A DNA stretch of 64,000 bases from Candidatus Binataceae bacterium (GTDB taxonomy: Bacteria > Desulfobacterota > Binatia > Binatales > Binataceae), in the NCBI GenBank assembly GCA_035308025.1, contig DATGHL010000008.1, positions 94,088-158,087 on the forward strand, written 5' to 3'. Positions 1 through 8,301 of this stretch are shown here, in pieces; the stretch's first letter is position 1; each line of letters starts with the position of its first letter. Made by a program: the position numbers and the translations under genes. Below the pieces are notes generated by a model. The model did not search any database. It was given only the letters and a program-made list of their open reading frames with translations, and was not told the DNA's origin.

Positions 1-188
1 ACGCGGCTGCCGAGCCACTCACGAAACTTGGTGGTCCGGCCCAGCCATGGATAAGTGGTCTGGCGCGACGTCGAGCGCACAACCGTCGCGATCTTTTCGT
101 AATAAGACGGCGGTTTCTCGAAACCGCGCTGAAAAATGACGTCAAAGCCGGTGAATAACGCCGTAAGGTTCGCTGCTGTGATTTCCAT
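1..188 (-). CDS. Mu gpT-type major head subunit, 5' part only
   Basis: Translating leftward from an ATG at 188 gives a protein beginning MEITAANLTALFTGF and continuing with a YPWLGRTTKFREWLG segment. This is the usual start of the Mu gpT major capsid family (short amphipathic N-terminus, then the WLG..p.fREW(I/L)G signature). Only about 62 residues are present; the rest lies outside the window. It forms the T=7 icosahedral shell of Mu-like phages. It follows the protease/scaffold and decoration-like genes, matching the Mu I-Z-T order. Identification rests on this N-terminal motif alone. Confidence 0.75.
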   Translation of the reverse strand, partial: MEITAANLTALFTGFDVIFQRGFEKPPSYYEKIATVVRSTSRQTTYPWLGRTTKFREWLGSR

Positions 189-219
189 GGGTACCTGCCC
201 TTGAGAGAAACTCGCTTAC

Positions 220-918
220 TTAGACCGCCGCCGCAGACTGATGCCAGAAATCGACCCAGACCTGCCCGCTGGGATCGATGTTTACGATTCTTCCGGCGAC
301 GCTCCGGCTTGCCGGGCCCCAGTTGTAGTCGACGAAGATCGTTGACGCCGCGGCGATGGCCCCGCCGCTTACAAGCATCAGGAGTCCAGCCTGATAATCG
401 ATCACGTAGTCAATCCCCTCGCTGTAAACCGTTCCGCCGGCCGACGTACTGTGCACTTTCACTTTCGCAATATTCTCGTGACCCAGCACCGAAATCTGCG
501 GGACCGCAGTCGGCGGCAGGGTCACCGATTGCGCGACTACTGCCGTTGCTGCGCTGCCATCACTGAGCGAGACCGAATTGTCATCAACTGCAAAGGCCAT
601 CATTCCGATCTGCGGCGCCGCGATTGAGCCGTCATTGACCGCGTACATGAACACACCGCGCCGCGCGACAATTGAGATCGCGCCCGCCGCCCCTGGATTG
701 TTGACAGCGTCCTGGCCGGGAAGGCCGTTGAATACCATCTCAGTACGCCCGATTAGCTTGAGCCCGGCGATGCTGGACGCGGGCACCGCGTAACCGTTGG
801 CATCGAGCGCCGCCATGCTGCCAAGATAGATCGTCGTGTTCGCTTCGACCGGGTAGACTTGCATCCGCCCGCCGTCAGCAGCTTCAGGAGTATTGCGTGA
901 ATTAGTCAGTGCCGCCAT
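220..918 (-). CDS. Phage head decoration/cement-like protein
   Basis: 232 residues encoded between the gpI protease and the gpT head gene, where many Mu-like phages carry a small structural head protein. The start at ATG 918 is preceded by GGTGG at good spacing; the frame is open further upstream, but without a better site. The chain is rich in Ala, Val and Gly with many beta-prone stretches and no catalytic motif. The first 110 residues (polar start, then VYPVEANTTIYLGSMAAL) and the last 40 resemble the small beta-barrel cement/decoration folds. Between them lies a separate segment around the YSEGIDYVIDY motif, of the kind seen in phage surface domains. A structural role at the capsid exterior is inferred from position and composition; the family is not certain. 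Confidence 0.55.
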   Translation of the reverse strand: MAALTNSRNTPEAADGGRMQVYPVEANTTIYLGSMAALDANGYAVPASSIAGLKLIGRTEMVFNGLPGQDAVNNPGAAGAISIVARRGVFMYAVNDGSIAAPQIGMMAFAVDDNSVSLSDGSAATAVVAQSVTLPPTAVPQISVLGHENIAKVKVHSTSAGGTVYSEGIDYVIDYQAGLLMLVSGGAIAAASTIFVDYNWGPASRSVAGRIVNIDPSGQVWVDFWHQSAAAV

Positions 919-1001
919 TGTTCCACCGTGTGAGATCAGATTTGTTGTTCGCCGCAATTGCCAGCGTCGCTAACCAAGTAGTTCAGTTTCGCACTTGAAG
1001 A

Positions 1002-2111
1002 TTACAACAGGCCGGCCTCAGGAAGCGCTCTCGCCGTCTTGCGCCGAGCATAGTCAGTAGCCCGCAGCCCCAGGCGCGTACAGATTGCCAACTCCACCGC
1101 GCTGAGCGCCTCGACGCCTGCCTCGCTCGACAGCTGGCTCCCGCCTCGGTTAGCACGGCTTCGCGGTTCGCTCTCAAGCTCGAGCGTTCCCAATGCAAGC
1201 GCCGGCTGTCGCGCGACAAACTGCGCGAAGCCCTCGGCATCCGCGGCGCAATACTCGATCGCCCATTCGCGCTGCGCCGGCACGATCTTCCCCGCTCGCA
1301 TCGCCCCCTCCACCGCCCGCTCGCTCACTTCACGGGCCCGCTCTGCCCGCAGAGCGGTTAGTTCGCGCGCCGCCTTCTGATAATGTTCGGCGGTAACGTG
1401 TTGCACGCGATCGAGTGTTTCGCGGCCCGTCGCTTTGTTGACCGCCTGATTCTTTTCGCTCTGAGCTTCCATCAGTTGTTGCGCAGCTTCGACGATGTCC
1501 TCCGCCGTCGCTTCGGCTTCCAGTCCCAGAACCTCGCGGAGAACCCCAAGCAGCTCATCCATCGGCATATCCGCCCCACTTTCGGTCCCATCGGGCGCTC
1601 CGGCTTCGCCTCGTCCGCGGGCCTCCACCCGCGCCCGCGCTGCAATCGCTCGCAAATACAGATTGGGATTGTTCGTCAGCGCTGCACGCAACAGCCGCGC
1701 CACCACCCCCTCTGCGTCATGCTCGAACACCGGCGAAACGTAGCGATACTCCCGCGTCGCCAGCGCCGCCGCGCCATGTTGCGTCCACTCGACACGAGCC
1801 CACAGCGCCCCATTGCGCTCCGCCAACTCTTTGATCCAACCAGCCGCCGGCGCTGGCCGCCCCTCCGGCGCGCCGAGGTCGGTCGCGTGGTCGTAATCGA
1901 TCGGCAGCCCGGCCTCCATCTGCAGCGCTTGTGTCGCCGCGATCACCTTCGGCACGTCCTCCAGACGATACGGTCCGCGCCCATCACGCCCGCTGAACCG
2001 TCCGGCGGGAATCAGCTCAATCCACGCCGGCTGCGTCTCGTCTGCCGACGACGCGCATACACCAACGCGCGTCGCATCAACACGCTCTATGCTCTCGACT
2101 GTCGCGTTCAT
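1002..2111 (-). CDS. Mu gpI-type protease and scaffold protein
   Basis: About 369 residues. The N-terminal half carries the Mu I-protein family pattern: a LIPAGRFSGRDGRGPY segment, then LPIDYDHATDLG, then the PAAGWIKEL and YRYVSPVF blocks. The C-terminal half (from about residue 190) is charged, helical and coiled-coil-like, as expected of the scaffold that shares this gene in Mu. The protease matures the prohead and the scaffold part helps assemble it. ATG 2111, or GTG 2114 just before it, is chosen because GGGAG sits about 9-12 bases upstream. Start codons further upstream would overlap the candidate promoter at 2141-2164. The gene follows the portal gene after a gap of about 95 bases and is likely first in the capsid operon. 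Confidence 0.85.
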   Translation of the reverse strand: MNATVESIERVDATRVGVCASSADETQPAWIELIPAGRFSGRDGRGPYRLEDVPKVIAATQALQMEAGLPIDYDHATDLGAPEGRPAPAAGWIKELAERNGALWARVEWTQHGAAALATREYRYVSPVFEHDAEGVVARLLRAALTNNPNLYLRAIAARARVEARGRGEAGAPDGTESGADMPMDELLGVLREVLGLEAEATAEDIVEAAQQLMEAQSEKNQAVNKATGRETLDRVQHVTAEHYQKAARELTALRAERAREVSERAVEGAMRAGKIVPAQREWAIEYCAADAEGFAQFVARQPALALGTLELESEPRSRANRGGSQLSSEAGVEALSAVELAICTRLGLRATDYARRKTARALPEAGLL

Positions 2112-2140
2112 CACTCGGCGATTCTCCCAGTTCATTCGCG

Positions 2141-2164
2141 ATTCTACTAGGGTGAAATGTTTCA
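2141..2164 (-). promoter_or_regulatory. Candidate late promoter PI with activator box
   Basis: The 16-mer AGGGTGAAATGTTTCA (plus-strand reading) lies at 2149-2164 and contains the dyad TGAAA-N2-TTTCA. Read leftward, it is followed within 3 bases by TAGAAT (2141-2146), a good -10 hexamer. No good -35 is present, as expected of an activator-dependent promoter. Transcription would start near 2134 and leave a short leader with a Shine-Dalgarno before ATG 2111. The same 16-mer occurs before the lysis genes at 8890-8905. In Mu the late promoters PI and Plys sit at exactly these two places and need the C activator. The element is seen in the sequence; its function is inferred. Confidence 0.5.
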
Positions 2165-2206
2165 CCAGGGCTCTAACTCTACTACTTAGTAAGGGCGGGA
2201 CACTGA

Positions 2207-3610
2207 CTATACACTCGACGCCGTGCTGTCGCCGTGCTCCGCGCTCAAGCCGGCCGGCCGCAAGACCGGATCATTCGCCACTGCCGCCGCCAGCCCGAGC
2301 TTCTCGAGCACCGCCTTCTGGCTGACGCGCAGCCCGCGATCGGCCAGTTCCGCCACGATATCCGCGAACACCTTGACGTCCTGATCGTCCGGCAGCGCGA
2401 GTTCCAGCTGTGGATAGCGCCGCTGCGGTCCCGCATTCAGGTCGATCAGCGGCCGCAGAAGATCCCGCGTCAGCGTCGCTCCCAGCCGCTGGGCATCCGC
2501 GCCCAGGATGTCCCGCCGCACCATCTGATGAACCTGCGCGGCCGCCCGCGACCCGCCGCCGCGCGGCAGTTCGGTCGTCAGCGTCTGACCCAGCACCGCT
2601 TTGCTCAGTTGCCGATCTATATACTCAGTGAAGCGCTCATATAGATCAGTGCTGCCCGATTGCCGCGCTTGCGTAAACTCGATTATCATCGAATCCGGAA
2701 TTATGGCGGCCGCGTCGGTCCCGATATTGCCGACCGCCTGCAGCAGCGCGCTCTTGTCGTTCTCAGTCGCGCCCGCACCGTACTTGCCGAGCCGCAGCGG
2801 CTGCCCGAAGACCTCCGCGAACGTCACCCAGTCCTTCAGCACGTAATTCTTGAACAGGTAAGCCCAGGCTGCTGCCCGCGCCAGACCTCCGCGAATCGGC
2901 AGGCCGCTCTTGGCTTGTCCGTAATGCACCACGAACTTGAAGGGCGCCAGCGGCGCCGTCAGCGGCTGTGCCCCGATGCCCCCAGCGTTGCGCGCGACCC
3001 GGCCCGCAGGCAGGAGCCGCGCGTCCACATGTGTATAGCCACTGTCCGTAGTTTGCGGTATCGATTGACCCTCGCCTTGCAGAGTGCGCACCAGTAGTTC
3101 GCGTCCCGAGATCCAGTCGAACAAAAACCAGCGCGGATCCCGCCACAACAGCCGCGTCGGATACCATTCGGCGCCCGCGGTATCCCAGATGATCTCAGTC
3201 GCGGAAAAGCCTTTGCCGATGGCGTCGAGCATGTCGAACAGGGCCTCGCGCAGATTCAAGGTGCCCTGCAGCAGAAACTCACTCGCCATCGCCGCCAGCC
3301 GCACATCCGCCGCCGAATTCGACGCCGGCCTGATTACTACATCCAATTGCGCCACGGCCTGCTTGCGCGTCCCCAGCACCGCGAGGTAGTGGAGATCCTT
3401 CTCCTCCATCTCCTCTGCCAGCTCCAGGTACAGAAACGGATCGCCGAATTCAGCCTGACGCAGCAGTCCGGTCAGCTTCTCCGGAGTCAGCCCGGCCGCC
3501 GGATGCATTACTGAATATATATTTCGCACGCCGGCCAGAGTCGGACCGGCCTGCTCTTCGCGTAGCTGCCTGGTTTCGACCTCGCGGCCGTAGGCATCAT
3601 ACAGGCTCAT
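2207..3610 (-). CDS. Portal protein, Mu gp29 / DUF935 family
   Basis: 467 residues from ATG 3610, close to the usual family length. The DUF935 pattern is clear: an N-terminal GLTPEKLTGLLRQAEFGD segment, a WRDPRWFLFDW block in the middle, then LPRGGGSRAAAQVH and a C-terminal ALPDDQDVKVFADIVAELADRG segment. In Mu the gp29 dodecamer forms the portal through which DNA enters the head. The gene sits between the terminase large subunit and the gpI protease, the conserved Mu position. The C-terminal tail is short, and no gpF-type minor head protein follows before the protease as it does in Mu itself. Confidence 0.9.
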   Translation of the reverse strand: MSLYDAYGREVETRQLREEQAGPTLAGVRNIYSVMHPAAGLTPEKLTGLLRQAEFGDPFLYLELAEEMEEKDLHYLAVLGTRKQAVAQLDVVIRPASNSAADVRLAAMASEFLLQGTLNLREALFDMLDAIGKGFSATEIIWDTAGAEWYPTRLLWRDPRWFLFDWISGRELLVRTLQGEGQSIPQTTDSGYTHVDARLLPAGRVARNAGGIGAQPLTAPLAPFKFVVHYGQAKSGLPIRGGLARAAAWAYLFKNYVLKDWVTFAEVFGQPLRLGKYGAGATENDKSALLQAVGNIGTDAAAIIPDSMIIEFTQARQSGSTDLYERFTEYIDRQLSKAVLGQTLTTELPRGGGSRAAAQVHQMVRRDILGADAQRLGATLTRDLLRPLIDLNAGPQRRYPQLELALPDDQDVKVFADIVAELADRGLRVSQKAVLEKLGLAAAVANDPVLRPAGLSAEHGDSTASSV

Positions 3611-3801
3611 GACATCACCATTTCGAGGTCTTGCCCGATACCACCATTAGCGCGTTTAACCACCTGTTAACGCTTTTCTGAAAACAATTTGTTTCGACCG
3701 CGCTTATACAGACTAATCCGTTATTTCGATCTGACTATTGCCTGGAAGAGCTTGAAAGCGCCGCCCCGGCGGAGAGAAACGCCCTTAGCTTTGCGGCGAA
3801 T
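3611..3801. other. Gap between terminase and portal genes
   Basis: No convincing coding sequence. It holds an imperfect inverted repeat at about 3651-3672 (GCGTTTAA facing TTAACGC across a short loop) followed on the plus strand by TTTT. The repeat could form a small hairpin in the phage transcript, but it has no U-tract in the leftward direction, so I do not call it a terminator. Confidence 0.35.
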
Positions 3802-5358
3802 TCACCACGCCCCCGCGAGCGTTCGCAGGCGGCCGCCGCGCCGCAGCGCCGACAGCTCGTCACCGGCAGCCGTTCCATCCCAGAGGTCCGTTCTTTGTTC
3901 CGACCGGTGGGCGCGCGCCGCGGCGCGATACTCATACGCCGCCGGCGTCACCGTGCTGGCCCAATGCGCAAGCGCCGCCGCGATCGCGCTGTCGCCGTGC
4001 CGCCGACCGCCGTCCGTGTCATGTCCCCGTCGTTCCGGCGCCCGCGCAATCCCGCGCTCGAACACCAGCGCCCGATGGTCTTCGAGAATTGCTGCATCGC
4101 GCGGCAAGTCGATCAAGTCGTCCTCAAACGCCGCTTTGTAACGCGGCATATTGTCGCGATACCACTCGGCCGTCAGCATCACCTGCTGAATTTTTGCGCC
4201 ATAGCGCTGCATCGCCCGTTCGGCCAGAAACTGGCCATTCCCCCGCGCATCCATCGCCCCCGCGGTAAAGCACGGCAGCCGGTCGACCACGTAGAAGAAA
4301 ATCTCTTCCTGTTGGGTGAACGGTATGTTGCGCAGCTCGACCACAAACGGCGTATGCCGCCGCAGGCGCTCGCTCAGTTGCAGCGGCCAGATCACCGTCA
4401 GATCACCCGAGCGCCCGAAGTCCTCCCCAACAAAGCTCAGCGCGTCCGCACGCAACCCTGCGAGAGCCGGCGCAATCTGCTCGGCGCAAAAATCCGCCGC
4501 CGCCCGCTGACGCTCCTTTTCCGGCCGCTGCGCGAATTCTGCCGGCATCGCCCAGCGCGCCACCGGCGCCCCCGGCCGCATCCGCGCTTCGATCAGCGCC
4601 GACGGCAGAAACGCCCCGCCGCTGGCCCGCGGCACGCAGTCCAACTCCTCCTCGGCGTCCTCGCCGTACTGCGCGAATACCTCCTCGCGCCACGCCGCCT
4701 CCGCCGCGGCGCTCCACGGCCGGCCGTTTTTCGCGCAAATCCGATGAAACAGCCCGTCGCCGATCGCGTCCTCTATAGTCACTCGATGCAGTGAGTAGTG
4801 TTTGCGCCCGGCCCGAATCTCATTAACCAGTTCGTTGAACGGATTCGCCGCCCCGTTATGCGTCGAGATCACCCGCACCTGCCCGCCCCACAGCGTAAAC
4901 GCCAGCGCCGCCTTCAGCAGCCCGCGCAAATCGTCGTGAAACGCTGCCTCGTCGATCACCGCACGTCCCTGCTTGCCACGCAGGCTCGACGGCCGCGACG
5001 ACAGTGCGACGATCTTCCGTCCCGAGCTGAAGCGCACCCGGTACGCCACGATGTCGCGCCGCCCATCACCCACCGCCACCTCTTCCACCGCCCGCGCCGC
5101 CTTGTCCATCTGCCGCGCCCACACCGCCGCGGCCTCAACGAACTCGAGCGCCATCTCCTTGTTGTAACCCAGGTACCAGGTGTCCACGCCGTCGCGCCCC
5201 GCCGCACTGAGCACGCTGTCCGCCGCCTCAGTCCACGTCAGTCCCACCCGCCGCGACTTTTCTGCCACCTTGACCGGCGCGCGGTCGGCCAGCCAGCGCA
5301 TTTGGTAGGGCAGCAGAATCGACTTCATGCCCTTCGCTATTTCGCTGACTACCGCCAC
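3802..5358 (-). CDS. Terminase large subunit, Mu gp28 type
   Basis: About 518 residues. The N-terminal ATPase has LLPYQMRWLAD and an EKSRRVGLTWTEA segment standing in for Walker A, a VIDEAAFHDDL Walker B and a VISTHNG motif III. The C-terminal RNase H-like nuclease begins near FVGEDFGRSGDLTVIW, whose aspartates would bind the metal ions. The protein pumps DNA into the prohead and cuts it. The frame begins with GTG 5358 and an ATG occurs ten codons later; neither has a strong Shine-Dalgarno, so the exact start is open. It follows the small-subunit gene after about 60 bases. Confidence 0.9.
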   Translation of the reverse strand: MAVVSEIAKGMKSILLPYQMRWLADRAPVKVAEKSRRVGLTWTEAADSVLSAAGRDGVDTWYLGYNKEMALEFVEAAAVWARQMDKAARAVEEVAVGDGRRDIVAYRVRFSSGRKIVALSSRPSSLRGKQGRAVIDEAAFHDDLRGLLKAALAFTLWGGQVRVISTHNGAANPFNELVNEIRAGRKHYSLHRVTIEDAIGDGLFHRICAKNGRPWSAAAEAAWREEVFAQYGEDAEEELDCVPRASGGAFLPSALIEARMRPGAPVARWAMPAEFAQRPEKERQRAAADFCAEQIAPALAGLRADALSFVGEDFGRSGDLTVIWPLQLSERLRRHTPFVVELRNIPFTQQEEIFFYVVDRLPCFTAGAMDARGNGQFLAERAMQRYGAKIQQVMLTAEWYRDNMPRYKAAFEDDLIDLPRDAAILEDHRALVFERGIARAPERRGHDTDGGRRHGDSAIAAALAHWASTVTPAAYEYRAAARAHRSEQRTDLWDGTAAGDELSALRRGGRLRTLAGAW

Positions 5359-5417
5359 TGGCTATTACTCACTGTTCTAAGCGCCGCGGAATCCGGAGCG
5401 TCAGTTGGTCTCTCGAC

Positions 5418-5978
5418 TCACTTCGTAACTTCCAGCAACGCGTTGCGGATCGCCTCGGTCGTCTCCGGCGTCAGCCCCCCACCGTCCTTAGCCACCGCTT
5501 CTACCAGCTTCGCTTCGGCCTTCACCGCCCTCGCCTTGAGCAGGACCCGCCACTCTTCAACCGACTTGCGATGCATGATCGTCGCGCGGCTCATCTGCGC
5601 CACGCTCGTTGCCAGTGCGCCCAGGTTGATCTGCTTGGCCTTCGCCGGCGTCAGTTCGATCAGCACGGCGAACAGTTGTTGTTGCACCAGCCGCAGCATC
5701 GCTTCTGTGATCTGGCAGTCGTCGTCCGGCGCCGCCTCGAGCAACGCCCGCGCCTGCGCCGTCGCCCGCTCCAGCGCCGCCATCTTGCCCTCTAGTTGGT
5801 TGCCGTATTTCTGCACCGATTGGCGGCTGATGATGCAGCCCTGGGTTCTTAGCCACGCGCTCAGCTCGGTGTAGCCGCTGAAGTTGCGCTCGACCAGCCG
5901 CCGGTCCAGCTCGGCCCGCAGCTCCGGCGCCAGGGTTCTTAAGATTCCTCGTGAAGACATAACCTGCGGCACTCTCAC
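5418..5978 (-). CDS. Terminase small subunit, DUF3486 (Mu gp27 type)
   Basis: 186 residues if translation starts at GTG 5978, which overlaps the stop of the gene before it (GTGA), a sign of translational coupling. An ATG six codons later is the alternative. The N-terminal region has helix-turn-helix character (LAPELRAELDRRLVERNF, then a LSAWLRTQGCIISRQSVQKYG block), which is typical of DUF3486. A long helical region with DDCQITEAMLRLVQQQLF follows. The family recognises viral DNA and recruits the large subunit. The position directly upstream of gp28 supports the call. Confidence 0.85.
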   Translation of the reverse strand: MRVPQVMSSRGILRTLAPELRAELDRRLVERNFSGYTELSAWLRTQGCIISRQSVQKYGNQLEGKMAALERATAQARALLEAAPDDDCQITEAMLRLVQQQLFAVLIELTPAKAKQINLGALATSVAQMSRATIMHRKSVEEWRVLLKARAVKAEAKLVEAVAKDGGGLTPETTEAIRNALLEVTK

Positions 5979-6292
5979 CAGTAGCGCTTCGGCCGCGCCA
6001 CGCCGGGCGGCGCCGGCGCCGTATACTCAACCAGGTCAACGCCGTCCGCGGTCAGCTTCGCGTACCAGCTCCCGTCGTCTTCCTGCCCCACCTCGGCCAG
6101 CTTGAGATCGCTCAAATAGTCCAGCTCGCGCCGCACGCCGGCCGGCCCCAGCCCCAGTCGCAGATCGTCCAGCACCCGCAGGATGATCTCCTCGCCCACT
6201 CCGATCGGCCGCCCGGCGTCCAGAATCCGCAAAATCCGCCACCGCGCTTCTTCCCGCTGCCTTTGTCCCATGTCCATAGCTCGTTTACTCAT
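5975..6292 (-). CDS. Mu-like phage winged-helix protein (gp26 position)
   Basis: 105 residues. The start ATG 6292 overlaps the previous stop as ATGA and its own stop overlaps the next start, so it is tightly coupled in the terminase operon. The sequence reads as a winged helix: a RWRILRILDAG helix, a VGEEIILRVLDDL helix, then GVRRELDYLSDLKLAEV leading to a beta wing (GSWYAKLTADGVDLVE). It ends in a basic PGVARPKRYW tail. Proteins of this shape sit in front of DUF3486 in many Mu-like prophages. A DNA-binding or packaging-accessory role is inferred; no function is known to me. Confidence 0.65.
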   Translation of the reverse strand: MSKRAMDMGQRQREEARWRILRILDAGRPIGVGEEIILRVLDDLRLGLGPAGVRRELDYLSDLKLAEVGQEDDGSWYAKLTADGVDLVEYTAPAPPGVARPKRYW

Positions 6293-6642
6293 TTCAGCGC
6301 CTCTTCCGCGCCGCCCATCCCGCCGCGCTCATATAGCCTTTCGCGCAGTTCTGAGATTTCCATCCGCATCTCTGCACGCAACGCATCGAGCTTCGCCTCG
6401 AGCGTATTACTGAACCTAATCCAGTCCTCGCGCCGCACGTAATCCACCGGCAATTGCGCCTTCAGCTTCAGCAACTCGCGCTCGACCGCGTGCGAAAACT
6501 CACTCCCGTCGCGGCTCAGCGTCGCGAGTCGATTACCCATTTCCCTCCCGTACTGACCCAGCAGCCAGCGCAACGCCGCCAGGTTAAGCCCGATTAGGGT
6601 CACAAAGGCCAGCGCGAAGGTCGCAATCGCATCCCAGTTCAA
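6289..6642 (-). CDS. Small membrane-anchored phage protein (DUF2730-like)
   Basis: 117 residues. It begins with one hydrophobic helix (about residues 5-27, ATFALAFVTLIGLNLAALRW) and continues as a soluble coiled-coil-like region with the block LPVDYVRREDWIRF near residue 64. This anchor-plus-coil plan and the YVRRED-type motif match the small proteins found before the terminase genes of Mu-like phages. The start is TTG 6642 with GGGAG about 8 bases upstream; no better codon is nearby. The stop overlaps the next start as ATGA. Function is unknown. Confidence 0.55.
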   Translation of the reverse strand: MNWDAIATFALAFVTLIGLNLAALRWLLGQYGREMGNRLATLSRDGSEFSHAVERELLKLKAQLPVDYVRREDWIRFSNTLEAKLDALRAEMRMEISELRERLYERGGMGGAEEALK

Positions 6643-6654
6643 TGACTATTCTCC

Positions 6655-6887
6655 CAAGACCCAGTCCAGTGTCATCTCTCATTCATCCCGGTAGCAACAG
6701 GTCAACCCGTGCTGTCATCGAGCGCGGTGAGCAACGCGAACGCAGTCGAAAGCCTGCCCTGAGCGTAGCCGAAGGGGACCCCGAACAGCTTCGCGCCAGC
6801 GAAGCCGGTACTGGTTCCTGCGGGCGCGCCTCCGCGCGATTCGATTTGTTCAATGAATTTCTAACTCGTGACACTGGATTCCGCGCC
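6655..6887. other. Non-coding gap with a dispersed-repeat-like element
   Basis: No gene is supported here. Around 6740-6780 lies a sequence with the core CCCTGAGCGTAGCCGAAGGG. This is a common intergenic element in high-GC environmental genomes (its translation gives the familiar PALSVAEG string). A related fragment (CATCCTGAGCG) lies near 13851 between the APC permease and the vsr remnant. The element may be a scattered repeat that entered the prophage. Confidence 0.4.
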
Positions 6888-7124
6888 TCAGTGCTCCGTC
6901 GGCTCTGTCGACTCCTTGAGCTTGACTGCGGCCGACATCGCCAGGAGCACCGTCGCCAGCCCAGCCCCATATGCCGCCGCATCCGTCGCGTTAAAATGCC
7001 CGTGGCCGAATACCGCCGCCGCCCAAAACACCACGTAGGCGCCGGCCCCCAGGACGCCCACAATCCGCGCGGCGTCATAGGTTATGTTGTCCTTGCCGGT
7101 CAGGGCATCCTTCAGCCATTTCAT
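6888..7124 (-). CDS. Holin-like two-helix membrane protein
   Basis: 78 residues with an amphipathic start, two predicted membrane helices (about residues 20-40 and 48-66) and a charged C-terminus (KLKESTEPTEH). Size, topology and position among endolysin and spanin genes are what one expects of a phage holin that makes the inner-membrane lesion. Start ATG 7124 has only a weak Shine-Dalgarno. A second membrane protein at 7919-8233 competes for the same role, so which one is the holin is not settled. Confidence 0.5.
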   Translation of the reverse strand: MKWLKDALTGKDNITYDAARIVGVLGAGAYVVFWAAAVFGHGHFNATDAAAYGAGLATVLLAMSAAVKLKESTEPTEH

Positions 7125-7151
7125 AGTATTCGCGTCCGCTTACCCAATTGA

Positions 7152-7475
7152 CTATTTATGTGCCTGCGTCGCCGCCTGGCCTTGTACCGGCGCCGGCGGC
7201 GCCGCGCAGCCCGCAATTAGCGTGTCGCGCTCGCGCACCGCCCCCTTGAGGATTATGACCGTCGCCGCGTAACTCCGGAGCGTCTCCGCCGGGCTTGAGC
7301 CCGTGCGCAACGCGCCGATCGGCAGGACCGGCCGCGCCGGCGGCGGCGCCGCGCAATAGACCGGTCGATCGACCGGGATGCGCACCTCGACCGGCTCGGC
7401 GGGCGGCAGAAATGGCGGGGCGGACGCGCAGCCTGCAAGCTGGATCAGGATCAGCGGGAGGAGGCGCCTTACCAT
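7152..7475 (-). CDS. Rz1-type outer-membrane spanin lipoprotein
   Basis: 107 residues. The start is ATG 7475, with GGAG 8 bases upstream. A short signal sequence ends in a lipobox (LIQLAGC, cysteine at residue 16), followed by a Pro-rich stretch (APPFLPPAEP) that is typical of o-spanins. The gene begins inside the end of the Rz-like gene (7-base overlap), the classic nested Rz/Rz1 layout. It would join the i-spanin across the periplasm and fuse inner and outer membranes at lysis. This implies a Gram-negative host. Confidence 0.75.
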   Translation of the reverse strand: MVRRLLPLILIQLAGCASAPPFLPPAEPVEVRIPVDRPVYCAAPPPARPVLPIGALRTGSSPAETLRSYAATVIILKGAVRERDTLIAGCAAPPAPVQGQAATQAHK

Positions 7476-7867
7476 CGTCCCAGCTCCGGTCCCTGCGCGT
7501 CGCCCCATGCAATAGCTCCCATGCAGCCGTCAGGCACAGTTGTGCGGCTGAGCGCCGCCGCTTGCGCCGCCGCCTGCTGCTCAATTTGCGCCCCGCTGCG
7601 CGCCGCCGCCACCGCCCGCGCCGCCGCCGCTTGCGTCGCCGCCGCCGCGCGCGCCGTCAAATCTGTTAACGCGGCGTTCTGATGCTCGACCGCGGCTTTC
7701 ATCGCCTGATTCGTCGCGCTCAATCCGGCCAGCTCGGCCTCCAGCGCAACGCTTTGCCTCCGCGCCGCGTCGCGCTGATGCACCAGCAGGGCGCGATAAC
7801 CCACTAGCGCCCCGACCAGTGCGATCAGCGCCAGCGGCTTCCACATGCTGCCTATTAGCAACGGCAT
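7469..7867 (-). CDS. Rz-type inner-membrane spanin
   Basis: Up to 132 residues from ATG 7867; an ATG seven codons later (7846) is also possible. One N-terminal membrane helix (about residues 9-28) is followed by a long Ala/Gln-rich coiled coil, as expected of i-spanins. The C-terminal 20 residues contain a single cysteine (VPDGCMGA) that could form a disulphide-linked dimer. The end overlaps the start of the lipoprotein gene. Recognition is by architecture and context, since spanins share little sequence. Confidence 0.7.
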   Translation of the reverse strand: MPLLIGSMWKPLALIALVGALVGYRALLVHQRDAARRQSVALEAELAGLSATNQAMKAAVEHQNAALTDLTARAAAATQAAAARAVAAARSGAQIEQQAAAQAAALSRTTVPDGCMGAIAWGDAQGPELGRW

Positions 7868-7918
7868 TGCGACATCGCCTCTTTCCTGCTCAGCCTTCGG
7901 CCTGCCTGCCGCGGCCTT

Positions 7919-8233
7919 CTACTTGCCCGCCGTGATTGCGGCATTGTGCTCGACCGCCGCCGCCACCGTCGCCGCCCCATGATCGTCCACCGCCGCCGCG
8001 TGCTTGCTGATCGCCCCGGCCAACTGCTCGATCGCGGCCGCATGATGATCCGTCGCCGCCGCGTGCGCGTTGCCCCTTCCGCTCCCGACCGTATGCTCGA
8101 GCCGTCCGAGCCGCGTTTCGAGGCTTTTCAGCAAGGCCGCCGCCTCCGCCTCAAGCTTGCGCCCATACAGCGTCCCCAGCATGAAGCCGCCCAGCGCCGT
8201 CACTACGTAACCGCCGATTTCTGCGTAATCCAT
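7919..8233 (-). CDS. Phage membrane protein with His/Ala-rich helical tail
   Basis: 104 residues from ATG 8233, which has AGGAG six bases upstream. One glycine-rich hydrophobic segment (about residues 5-22, IGGYVVTALGGFMLGTLYG) is followed by a coiled-coil region (LLKSLETRLGRLEH). The tail is an unusual chain of Ala and His with regularly spaced acidic or polar residues (HAAATDHHAAA, KHAAAVDDHGAA). It lies directly after the endolysin, where a holin or holin-like gene is common. The membrane segment supports a lysis role; the function of the repetitive tail is not known. Confidence 0.55.
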   Translation of the reverse strand: MDYAEIGGYVVTALGGFMLGTLYGRKLEAEAAALLKSLETRLGRLEHTVGSGRGNAHAAATDHHAAAIEQLAGAISKHAAAVDDHGAATVAAAVEHNAAITAGK

Positions 8234-8301
8234 CTCGCTCTCCTGTAAGCGTTTCTTCAAATGGGCCCGCGCGCCGCGCCGCAGGTAGTTTCGTCACTGA
8301 T

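Noticed and set aside
220..2325. Several long plus-strand open frames opposite the phage head genes
   Set aside because: They are Arg/Pro/Ser-rich mirror frames of high-GC genes on the minus strand, without family similarity or ribosome-binding sites.
7295..7669. Plus-strand open frame over the spanin genes
   Set aside because: Very Arg/Ala-rich shadow; the nested Rz/Rz1 pair on the minus strand has lipobox, membrane helix and ribosome-binding site.
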